From: ZC4RG42 sp036676355
Lineage (GTDB): Bacteria > Pseudomonadota > Gammaproteobacteria > Burkholderiales > SG8-39
Assembly (NCBI GenBank): GCA_036676355.1
Contig: JAKFDA010000061.1
Coordinates: 1 to 21,026 of the forward strand
DNA: 21,026 bases
Direction of reading: 5' to 3'
The notes beneath the pieces were generated by a model, which was given only the letters and a program-made list of their open reading frames with translations, searched no databases and was not told where the DNA came from. A program made the translations under genes and the position numbers. Positions 15,420 to 21,026 of this stretch are shown piece by piece (the stretch's first letter is position 1; every line of letters begins with the position of its first letter).

Positions 15420-16472
15420 ATGAATCTGCGTTCGATGTGCGGCGTGCTGTTATGCGTGTCGCTCGCCACGGTGTTGCTGCTCGCGGCGCCTCGCGCGCAG
15501 GCCCGCGACGGCGGAGCGTTGCGCCTGGGCGGCACCTTTTTGCAGCTGACATCCGCGCATCTGGAGTGGACGGAGAGCGACTGGCGGGAACTGTTCGGCC
15601 ATTTTCGCGCTTTAGGACTGTCGCGCATCATCGTGCAATGGTCGGCTTATGAGGACACGCACTTCTACTCCAAGGCCGGAGAGAACACCGGAAGACCTGC
15701 GCCGATTGAGACGATTCTCGAGCTTGCCGATCAGGCCGGGATGCAGGTCTGGCTCGGGCTTGCCGTCGAGGAAAAGTACTGGACCGAGATTGCGGGCAAG
15801 CCCGAGGCGGTCAGCGCGTATCTGCAGGGACTTGCACAACGCTCCACCGCCATCGCAACCGAGCTTGCGCCACTGGCTGCCGATCACGCTGCGTTCGCAG
15901 GCTGGTATATCCCGCAGGAAATCGACGATGCAAGCTGGCGCGATCGCGAACGACGACCTTTGCTCTACAGTTTTGTGGCCGATCTCAGCGCGGCATTGCA
16001 GCGATTGACGCCGAACGCGCCCGTCGCGGTGTCCGGATTCTCCAACGCGGCGATGGATCCGATGGCCTTTCAGGCGTTCTGGGAGGGTTTGCTGAAACAG
16101 GCCGGCGCCATCGATACCGTGTTGTTTCAGGATGGCATCGGCGCGCGCAAGCTCGACCTCTACGAACTGCCGCTTTACACGGCCGCCATTCGGAGCGCGG
16201 CGGAGTCGAATTCGCGGCATGTCGTCGCGATCGTCGAACTCTTTCATCAGGTGTCCGGCCCGCCGCTCGATACGGAAGTCTTTCAGGCGGTGCCCGCGCC
16301 GCTGGAACGCATCATTCGTCAATTGGAAATCGCGCGCGGTTACGCCCTTATCGCCGTGGCGTTCAGTGTTCCGGAGTATCTGTCGCCGAAAGGCGGAGCG
16401 GCTGCCGCCACCTTGTACGACGAATATATCGTGGCCTGTATAACGAAGGCGTGTACGGGGAAGGCGCAGTAG
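15420..16472 (+). CDS. Secreted glycoside-hydrolase-like protein, DUF4434 family (YbcH-like position)
   Basis: 350 residues from the ATG at 15420; the longer frame from 15186 lies inside nfrA and is not used. A signal peptide (about 1-28, ending AQA/R) leads into a TIM-barrel-like domain. It opens with GGTFLQL and SRIIVQWSAYED and includes GWYIPQEIDD (Glu167) and VAIVELFHQ (Glu273). Two such glutamates at strand ends fit the acid/base and nucleophile of a retaining glycosidase. It probably cleaves or trims the exported polymer. The order nfrB...nfrA...DUF4434 mirrors nfrB-nfrA-ybcH in E. coli; I recall YbcH as a member of the same family, which should be checked. The ribosome site is weak, so translation may be coupled to nfrA. 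Confidence 0.8.
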   Translation: MNLRSMCGVLLCVSLATVLLLAAPRAQARDGGALRLGGTFLQLTSAHLEWTESDWRELFGHFRALGLSRIIVQWSAYEDTHFYSKAGENTGRPAPIETILELADQAGMQVWLGLAVEEKYWTEIAGKPEAVSAYLQGLAQRSTAIATELAPLAADHAAFAGWYIPQEIDDASWRDRERRPLLYSFVADLSAALQRLTPNAPVAVSGFSNAAMDPMAFQAFWEGLLKQAGAIDTVLFQDGIGARKLDLYELPLYTAAIRSAAESNSRHVVAIVELFHQVSGPPLDTEVFQAVPAPLERIIRQLEIARGYALIAVAFSVPEYLSPKGGAAAATLYDEYIVACITKACTGKAQ

Positions 16473-16532
16473 CGCGACCGCCTGTCGGGAACGGTTACAT
16501 CGCCGGCTGCCGGCCATCGCAACCCATTGAAT

Positions 16533-16608
16533 TGCCTTACAGGCGCACCTGTTGCTGTGCAGGCGCCGCCGACCCTTCCCGCCGGGAAGCGGGTAAGGCA
16601 CTTCGCCT
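16533..16608 (+). promoter_or_regulatory. Candidate -24/-12 promoter and structured leader of the PEP-CTERM gene
   Basis: AGGCGC-acctg-TTGCT at 16541-16556 keeps the GG-N10-GC core of a sigma-54 promoter (9 of 12 consensus positions), with a start of transcription near 16567. The same segment has paired arms: TGCCTTAC (16533-16540) with GTAAGGCA (16593-16600), enclosing CTTCCC-GCC-GGGAAG (16575-16589). AGGC-acttc-GCCT (16596-16608) competes with the outer arm next to the ribosome site. If the promoter is real, the left outer arm is upstream of the transcript, so the outer pairing would act only as DNA. Confidence 0.4.
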
Positions 16609-16622
16609 GGGAGATCACATCG

Positions 16623-17153
16623 ATGCGTACAGCCAAACAACGATTCGCCGCGTTGGTTCTGATGCTCGCGGCTCCATTCGCACATGCCGCGCTCGTGTCC
16701 ACAACCCTGAACGATGTTGTAATCGACGCGGAAACCTACAACGTCACCTTCACTCAGGACGACTCGATTTCCACGTCGTTCAACGACGTCTTCGGCACCG
16801 GCAGTCCCACGCTTACGTTTACGAACGAGACGGATGCGCTGGCTGCCATCACGGCAGTGCGCGAGGCGGTGGATGCGATCGACTTCGACGTGACGCCCGC
16901 CTTCACGCTCAACGGCTTCGTCCTGGCGTTTGCGTTCGACGCGGACTCGTTCTCGCACTTTACGGCTTGGTCGGACGATCCGGCCTTCGGCGATCAGATC
17001 CTCGGCCCGTTCAATAACACCCGCATACAGGACTTCTCGACCACATTCGCGACGTTTCAGCAGGTGACGAATGGCGTTCCGGAACCGATGTCGCTCGCGC
17101 TGCTCGGGATTGGGCTCGCAGGACTCAGCTTCGCTCGGGGCCGAAGAACCTAG
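16623..17153 (+). CDS. PEP-CTERM sorting-domain protein
   Basis: 176 residues; GGGAG at 16609-16613 lies 9 bases before the ATG at 16623. A signal peptide (1-22, ending AHA/A) leads into an acidic, Thr/Asp/Phe-rich secreted region with no enzyme motif. The last 25 residues (152-176) are a textbook PEP-CTERM signal: Val-Pro-Glu-Pro, a hydrophobic helix (LALLGIGLAGL) and a basic end (ARGRRT). Exosortase cleaves such signals, and the proteins are linked to extracellular polysaccharide in floc- and biofilm-forming proteobacteria. The exosortase is not in this window. The gene lies 150 bp after the exopolysaccharide operon and ends in a 4-bp tail-to-tail overlap with the SDR gene. Its exact role is unknown. 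Confidence 0.9.
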   Translation: MRTAKQRFAALVLMLAAPFAHAALVSTTLNDVVIDAETYNVTFTQDDSISTSFNDVFGTGSPTLTFTNETDALAAITAVREAVDAIDFDVTPAFTLNGFVLAFAFDADSFSHFTAWSDDPAFGDQILGPFNNTRIQDFSTTFATFQQVTNGVPEPMSLALLGIGLAGLSFARGRRT

Positions 17154-17896
17154 CGTCCACCTGCGACATCGATAAACCCGCCGGTGGTGTATGACGATTC
17201 TTCGGACAGCAGCCAGAGGATCGCATTCGCCACTTCGCCGGCCGTGCCGCCGCGCTGCAAGGGCACGAACGCCTTGACCCGGTCGACGCGCCCGGGTTCG
17301 CCGCCACTGGCGTGCATGTCGGTGTAAATGAACCCAGGCCGGACGGCGTTGACGCGGATGCCTTCGTCGGCGACCTCGTGCGCAAGGCCGATGGTGAACG
17401 TATCGATGGCGCCCTTTGACGCAGCGTAATCGACGTATTCGCGCGGCGAGCCCGAGCGTGCCGCGATGGAAGAGACGTTGACGATCGCGCCGCCCGAACC
17501 GCCATGTCTGGTCGACATACGACGCACCGCTTCGCGCGCACACAGCATCGCGCCGATGACATTCGTGGCGAAAACGCGGCGCAAACGCTCGATGTCCATT
17601 GCCTCCACGCGCATCTGTTTCTCCAGCACGCCCGCGTTGTTGACCAGCGCCGTGAGCGGACCGAGTCTTTCATCCACGGTTTGGAACAGACGAACGACGT
17701 CGGATTCGACCGCGATATCCGCTTCGACCGCAATCGCCTGGCCGCCCTGATCGGTGATCATGTTGGCCACCTCACCGGCCGCAATCGCATCGCGCCGATA
17801 GTTGACGCACACCGCGTAGCCGCGCTGCGCCGCGAGCAGCGCGGTGGCCGCGCCGATGCCGCGTCCACCGCCGGTAATGAGCATAATTTTCTTCAT
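17150..17896 (-). CDS. SDR-family NAD(P)-dependent oxidoreductase
   Basis: A 248-residue classical short-chain dehydrogenase/reductase. It has the cofactor motif TGGGRGIG (residues 8-15), Asn-Asn-Ala-Gly at 86-89, and the catalytic set Asn112, Ser142/143, Tyr157 and Lys161 (YAASK). NYRR after the second strand suggests an NADP(H) preference. The frame extends upstream to 18058 but overlaps the aldo/keto reductase gene there; the Met at 17896 starts exactly at the Rossmann fold. The ribosome site is weak. It is the last gene of a three-gene minus-strand operon, 44 bp after the aldo/keto reductase. The substrate cannot be named from sequence; it resembles sugar or 3-oxoacyl reductases of the family. 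Its stop overlaps the PEP-CTERM gene's stop. Confidence 0.88.
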   Translation of the reverse strand: MKKIMLITGGGRGIGAATALLAAQRGYAVCVNYRRDAIAAGEVANMITDQGGQAIAVEADIAVESDVVRLFQTVDERLGPLTALVNNAGVLEKQMRVEAMDIERLRRVFATNVIGAMLCAREAVRRMSTRHGGSGGAIVNVSSIAARSGSPREYVDYAASKGAIDTFTIGLAHEVADEGIRVNAVRPGFIYTDMHASGGEPGRVDRVKAFVPLQRGGTAGEVANAILWLLSEESSYTTGGFIDVAGGR

Positions 17897-17940
17897 GACA
17901 TATGGCGTGAAGCTGAAGGGAAGAACTATACGGCGTTTGT

Positions 17941-18876
17941 CTACTGGTCGACTGCTGCCGCGATGCGGGCGCGCAGCGCCTCGTCCGGCAGGCGCCCGTA
18001 TCCCGCCCCCATGTTGTCGCGTAGATGTTCGACCTTCGACGTCGCCGGAATCGCGCAACTGACGGCCGGATGCGAGACGACGAATTTCAACAGCAGTTGC
18101 GCCCAGCTATTGCAGTCGATGTCGATGGCCCAGGCCGGCAGCGGTTTACCGCGCAGCCGGCTGAACAGACCGCCGCCGCCGAACGGCCGATTCGCGATGA
18201 CCGCCACGCCGCGCTCCTGCGCCAGAGGAAGCACCCGTTTTTCCGCTTCGCGTTCGCCTGCCGAGTAATTGATCTGCAGGAAATCGATCGGGTGAGATTT
18301 CATCACGCGCGCCACGGCTTCGTATGCGCTCGCCGTGTAGTGCGTGACGCCGACGTAACGAATGCGGCCGTCACGCTTCCACTGTTGGAGCGTATCGAGC
18401 TGCGTGTCGACATCGACGAGGTTGTGCACTTGCATCAGATCGAGGCGCGGCGTGCGCAGTTTGCGCATCGAATCGTTCATCTGCTCGATGCCGGCGTCCT
18501 TGCCGGAGGTCCACACCTTGGTCGCGACAAAGAGCTTCGATTGCAATCCGAGTTCGGCGATCAGGTCGCCGGCCACTTCTTCCGAGTTGCCGTACATGGG
18601 CGAGGAGTCAATCACCTTGCCGCCCATCGAAGCGAAGGTGCGCAGCACTTCTTTCAACGGCGCGCGTGCCGCTGCGGACGGCCCGACATCGAAGGTCTGC
18701 CATGTACCCAGACCGATGACGGGCAGCGCCTCGCCGGTCGACGGAATTTTGCGGGTCCGCATCGCTTCCACAATGAGCGTCCCCGTTTCGAGTTCGGCGC
18801 CCGAGGCGCCTGCCGCGACGCTCAGGGTTGCGCCACCGATCAGGCGCAGCGCGTCACGTCGGCTCATTCCTGTCAT
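17941..18876 (-). CDS. Tat-exported aldo/keto reductase
   Basis: 311 residues from the ATG at 18876 (GGGA about 8 bases upstream); the frame continues upstream inside the carrier gene. A twin-arginine signal (Ser-Arg-Arg-Asp-Ala-Leu-Arg-Leu, residues 5-12) and a short hydrophobic stretch (IGGATLSVAAGASG) precede the enzyme. The (beta/alpha)8 reductase keeps all four catalytic residues: Asp90, Tyr95 (DSSPMYG), Lys120 (ATK) and His151 (QVHN). Family members reduce carbonyls with NADPH, which is odd for an exported protein; it may be exported loaded with cofactor or use another partner. Its start overlaps the end of the carrier gene by 23 bp, indicating coupled translation. Confidence 0.87.
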   Translation of the reverse strand: MTGMSRRDALRLIGGATLSVAAGASGAELETGTLIVEAMRTRKIPSTGEALPVIGLGTWQTFDVGPSAAARAPLKEVLRTFASMGGKVIDSSPMYGNSEEVAGDLIAELGLQSKLFVATKVWTSGKDAGIEQMNDSMRKLRTPRLDLMQVHNLVDVDTQLDTLQQWKRDGRIRYVGVTHYTASAYEAVARVMKSHPIDFLQINYSAGEREAEKRVLPLAQERGVAVIANRPFGGGGLFSRLRGKPLPAWAIDIDCNSWAQLLLKFVVSHPAVSCAIPATSKVEHLRDNMGAGYGRLPDEALRARIAAAVDQ

Positions 18877-20143
18877 GTCGTCGTCCCGTGCGGAAGCCCG
18901 TGAGCAGCCACAATAGCGCGATCGGAATCCCGGCAACAAGAATCGCATCGAGCCCCACGGCGCGAATTCCCGCGATCAGCCATGCACTCAGCGCGTCGTT
19001 GGCGCGATAGACCGCGGTGTCGATGAAGTTCTTCGCCTTGTAGCGGCTCTCCGCATCGACCGTGGTGTAGATCATCTCGCGGCTGGGCCGCATCAGCGAA
19101 TAGTCCCCGGCGCGGTGAACGACCTGCACCAGCGCCAGCGACACCGCGCTGCGCCATGCCAGCAGCGCGCCCAACCCGGCGATGACCAGCACCGGCACCA
19201 GCGACAACGCCGTTCGCAAGCCGGCGTGCTGCACGACACGGCGCGTCAGAAACAACTGCACCGCCAAGGCCAGCCCATTCACGGCAAGGTCGATCGTCGC
19301 AAAGAACGACGTTCGTTCGCCGGAGTCGGCGAACGTCTTGCCGACGATATCCAGTTGTTCGATGTAGAGCACGGTCGAAACGGCGCTGTAGCAGATGATG
19401 AGCAACGCAATACCGCGCAGCCCCGGACGTTTCAGCGTCAGCCAGATACCGGCCAGGATCGAGCCGCCGATCGGTTTTTCCGCTGCGGGCGCAATGACGA
19501 TGGCGCGTCGACGCAACAAGACCATGCAGACTGCCGCCGCTGCGAGCAAGGTTGCGGACAGCGCGAGCAGATTCGCCAGGCTGATATATCGCGCCAGTAC
19601 GGCCGTTATCGCCGGCCCGGCCAATGCGCCTATCGTGCCGCCCGCCGCGATGTAGCCGTATAGCCGATGCGATTGCTCGCGGGAAAACACATCGCTGACC
19701 TGGCTCCAGAACAGCGAAATCACCAGCAGGTTGAAGACGCTGAGCCAGATGAAAAACGTCGCCGCGATGGCGACCGTGATTCCGATCGTGAACGCAGCGT
19801 AAAAGCCGAGCAGATTGGCAACGACGAAGCCGTACACCGCCGGCAGCAAAAAACGGCGCGGCACACGCTTCACCACCCAACCGAACACGGGAACGAGCAG
19901 CACGGTGCAGATGAATGTGCCGGTGAACAGCCATTGCAACTGGCCGACACCGGTTTGCACGCCCATCTCATCGCGCACTGGCCGGAGGATGTAGTAACTG
20001 CAGAGCAGCAGAAAGAAGGCGGCGGAGGCGAGGGCAGCGTGTCGAAATTCACCGGCACGGAATGCCGGGAGCGATGCCGCATCACGCGCGCTTGCTTCAC
20101 TCATTCGTGACGATCTCGCTCGCGAGAAGTGCATGTCATCCAT
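18854..20143 (-). CDS. MFS-type carrier resembling bacterial ATP/ADP (NTP/NDP) translocases
   Basis: 429 residues with about twelve hydrophobic segments. The first segments, SYYILRPVRDEMG, a nearby QWLFTGTF and a PRRFLLP loop, match the 'YY-x-LRPVRDEMG' group of MFS proteins that are usually annotated as NTP/NDP-exchange-like transporters. A basic loop between halves (LLRRRAI) and a conserved end region (RPSREMIYTTVDAESRYKAKNFIDT) are also typical. The real substrate is unknown; nucleotide exchange is proven for parasite and plastid members only. The start is uncertain: ATGs at 20143, 20134 and 20104 are in frame, none with a strong ribosome site. It heads an operon with the aldo/keto reductase (23-bp overlap) and the SDR gene. 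Confidence 0.83.
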   Translation of the reverse strand: MDDMHFSRARSSRMSEASARDAASLPAFRAGEFRHAALASAAFFLLLCSYYILRPVRDEMGVQTGVGQLQWLFTGTFICTVLLVPVFGWVVKRVPRRFLLPAVYGFVVANLLGFYAAFTIGITVAIAATFFIWLSVFNLLVISLFWSQVSDVFSREQSHRLYGYIAAGGTIGALAGPAITAVLARYISLANLLALSATLLAAAAVCMVLLRRRAIVIAPAAEKPIGGSILAGIWLTLKRPGLRGIALLIICYSAVSTVLYIEQLDIVGKTFADSGERTSFFATIDLAVNGLALAVQLFLTRRVVQHAGLRTALSLVPVLVIAGLGALLAWRSAVSLALVQVVHRAGDYSLMRPSREMIYTTVDAESRYKAKNFIDTAVYRANDALSAWLIAGIRAVGLDAILVAGIPIALLWLLTGFRTGRRHDRNEPT

Positions 20144-20163
20144 CCAGCAACTACTGAGCCGAA

Positions 20164-20179
20164 AGGTACGAAAATTGCA
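20164..20179 (+). promoter_or_regulatory. Candidate -24/-12 promoter of the sulfite-oxidase-type gene
   Basis: AGGTACG-aaaa-TTGCA keeps GG-N10-GC and a perfect -12 half (TTGCA), matching 10 of 12 consensus positions. A start near 20190 gives a leader of about 43 bases to the ATG at 20233. No activator site is visible in the 89-bp divergent gap. Confidence 0.35.
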
Positions 20180-20232
20180 TCCGGCATTTATCGAGCATCT
20201 TCTCTAAATGGTTGTAGGCATGGAGGCAGGTC

Positions 20233-21026
20233 ATGACTCACCACATCGATAACCGCCGTCGCCAAGTTCTGATCGGAGGCGTAAGCGTCGTCACGGCTGC
20301 GGGCCTGAGCCGCTTCAGTTCTCCGAGCATCGCTGCTCCCGCTGAGGCAAAACCGCTGCCAGGCTATGCCGACTGGAAAGATGCGGAAAGCGTGATCGTG
20401 CATAGCGCCAATACCATCGAGACGAAGCGAGGCGAACTCGGCACCAGCGTCATCACGCCGCGTGAAAAGGTGTTCGTGCGAAACAACCTCGCGCCGCCGG
20501 GCGCCGATATCGTAGCGAATCCCGACGCATGGACCGTCTCGGTGGAGGGCGTAAAGTCTCCGCGGAGCCTGAAGGTCGGCGAGTTGAAAACCATGGGCGT
20601 CGGCACGGTGGCCATGGCGCTGCAGTGTTCCGGTAACGGCCGCGGTTTCTTCCCCCACAAGGCCAGCGGCACGCAGTGGAAGATGGGCGCGGCGGGTTGC
20701 GTCATCTGGAGCGGCGTGCCGGTCGCCGTCGTCGCAGAAGCGCTCGGCGGCCCGGTGGATGGGGTGCAGTTCATGACCGGGACCGGTGGAGAGACCGTTC
20801 CCGAGGGATTGAAAGCCAAGGACGTGATCGTCGAGCGCTCGGTCCCGCTGGCCGAAATGAAGAACGCCCTGCTGGCATGGGAAATGGATGGCGAGCCGAT
20901 TTCTCTGGCACACGGCGGGCCGCTGCGGCTGATCATTCCGGGCTATTACGGCGTGAACAACGTGAAGTACATCAAGCGACTCGCTTTCACGCCGAAAGAG
21001 ACGGATGCCAAGATTCATTCATCCGG
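20233..21026 (+). CDS. Tat-exported sulfite-oxidase-family molybdenum enzyme (partial, 3' end missing)
   Basis: An ATG at 20233 with GGAGG 6 bases upstream opens a frame that runs off the window after 264 codons. The N-terminus has a Tat-like Arg-Arg-Arg (NRRRQVLIGG) with a short hydrophobic stretch. The body matches the oxidoreductase molybdopterin-binding domain of sulfite oxidases. ALQCSGNGRGFF carries the Cys that ligates molybdenum. AHGGPLRLIIPGYYGVNNVKYIKRL is the classic conserved block before the dimerisation domain. It would oxidise sulfite or a related substrate in the periplasm and pass electrons to a cytochrome c. No cytochrome gene is seen inside the window. It is divergent from the carrier operon. 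Confidence 0.88.
   Translation, partial: MTHHIDNRRRQVLIGGVSVVTAAGLSRFSSPSIAAPAEAKPLPGYADWKDAESVIVHSANTIETKRGELGTSVITPREKVFVRNNLAPPGADIVANPDAWTVSVEGVKSPRSLKVGELKTMGVGTVAMALQCSGNGRGFFPHKASGTQWKMGAAGCVIWSGVPVAVVAEALGGPVDGVQFMTGTGGETVPEGLKAKDVIVERSVPLAEMKNALLAWEMDGEPISLAHGGPLRLIIPGYYGVNNVKYIKRLAFTPKETDAKIHSS

Noticed and set aside
16533..16600. c-di-GMP (GEMM) riboswitch in the PEP-CTERM leader
   Set aside because: The paired arms exist, but the conserved GEMM sequence blocks are absent.
15612..17543. Minus-strand frame of 643 codons
   Set aside because: It lies antisense to the DUF4434 and PEP-CTERM genes and in a wrong frame over the SDR gene; composition is Arg-rich and has no domain.
20143..20165. 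Another GG-N10-GC match on the minus strand just before the carrier gene
   Set aside because: It would start transcription inside the annotated gene; it fits only if translation starts at 20104, and the -24 half is poor.

Overview
GC-rich proteobacterial DNA with short intergenic gaps. The organism looks like a betaproteobacterium (for example Rhodocyclales, Nitrosomonadales or Burkholderiales) or a gammaproteobacterium carrying an exosortase system. The evidence is a NarX/NarL nitrate two-component system under an FNR-type site, a PEP-CTERM protein, -24/-12 (sigma-54-like) promoter matches, and REP-type palindromes including the common TTCGACAAGCTCAGG family. No RNA gene, insertion sequence or CRISPR array was seen.

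Layout. (A) 1-3395: the tail of a flavin/NAD(P) oxidoreductase converges on a minus-strand signalling block. That block holds a stand-alone receiver protein, then narX behind its own FNR-like box, then narL, with a pair of inverted REP elements between narX and narL. (B) 3396-4002: a 0.6-kb noncoding stretch with an 18-bp palindrome, a paired-REP element (BIME) and a second dyad. (C) 4003-6372: two plus-strand genes of unknown function. One encodes a membrane-anchored extracytoplasmic protein built from two related halves. The other encodes a 98-residue protein whose pattern resembles an Sm-like barrel. (D) 6373-6824: noncoding, with a good sigma-54 promoter candidate. (E) 6825-16472: a tightly packed exopolysaccharide operon. 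It contains a WecB-type UDP-GlcNAc 2-epimerase, an NfrB-type glycosyltransferase with a short C-terminal MshEN (c-di-GMP-binding) segment, a small basic secreted protein, a DUF2334 deacetylase, an NfrA-type TPR/outer-membrane protein and a DUF4434 glycosidase-like protein. (F) 16623-17153: a PEP-CTERM protein behind another -24/-12 candidate. (G) 20143-17150, minus strand: an operon of an ATP/ADP-translocase-like MFS carrier, a Tat-exported aldo/keto reductase and an SDR. (H) 20233-end: a Tat-exported sulfite-oxidase-family molybdoenzyme, cut by the window edge.

How the genes fit together. Block E resembles the E. coli nfrB-nfrA-ybcH / wecB system, which makes the ManNAc-containing glycan used as receptor by phage N4. 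The reading here is that WecB supplies UDP-ManNAc, NfrB polymerises and translocates it when c-di-GMP is bound, the DUF2334 protein trims acetyl groups in the periplasm, NfrA exports the polymer, and the DUF4434 protein cleaves or edits it. The deacetylase, the small basic protein and the two upstream unknowns are what make this locus look like an expanded, possibly undescribed version. Gene functions are assigned from motifs read by eye; no database search was possible.
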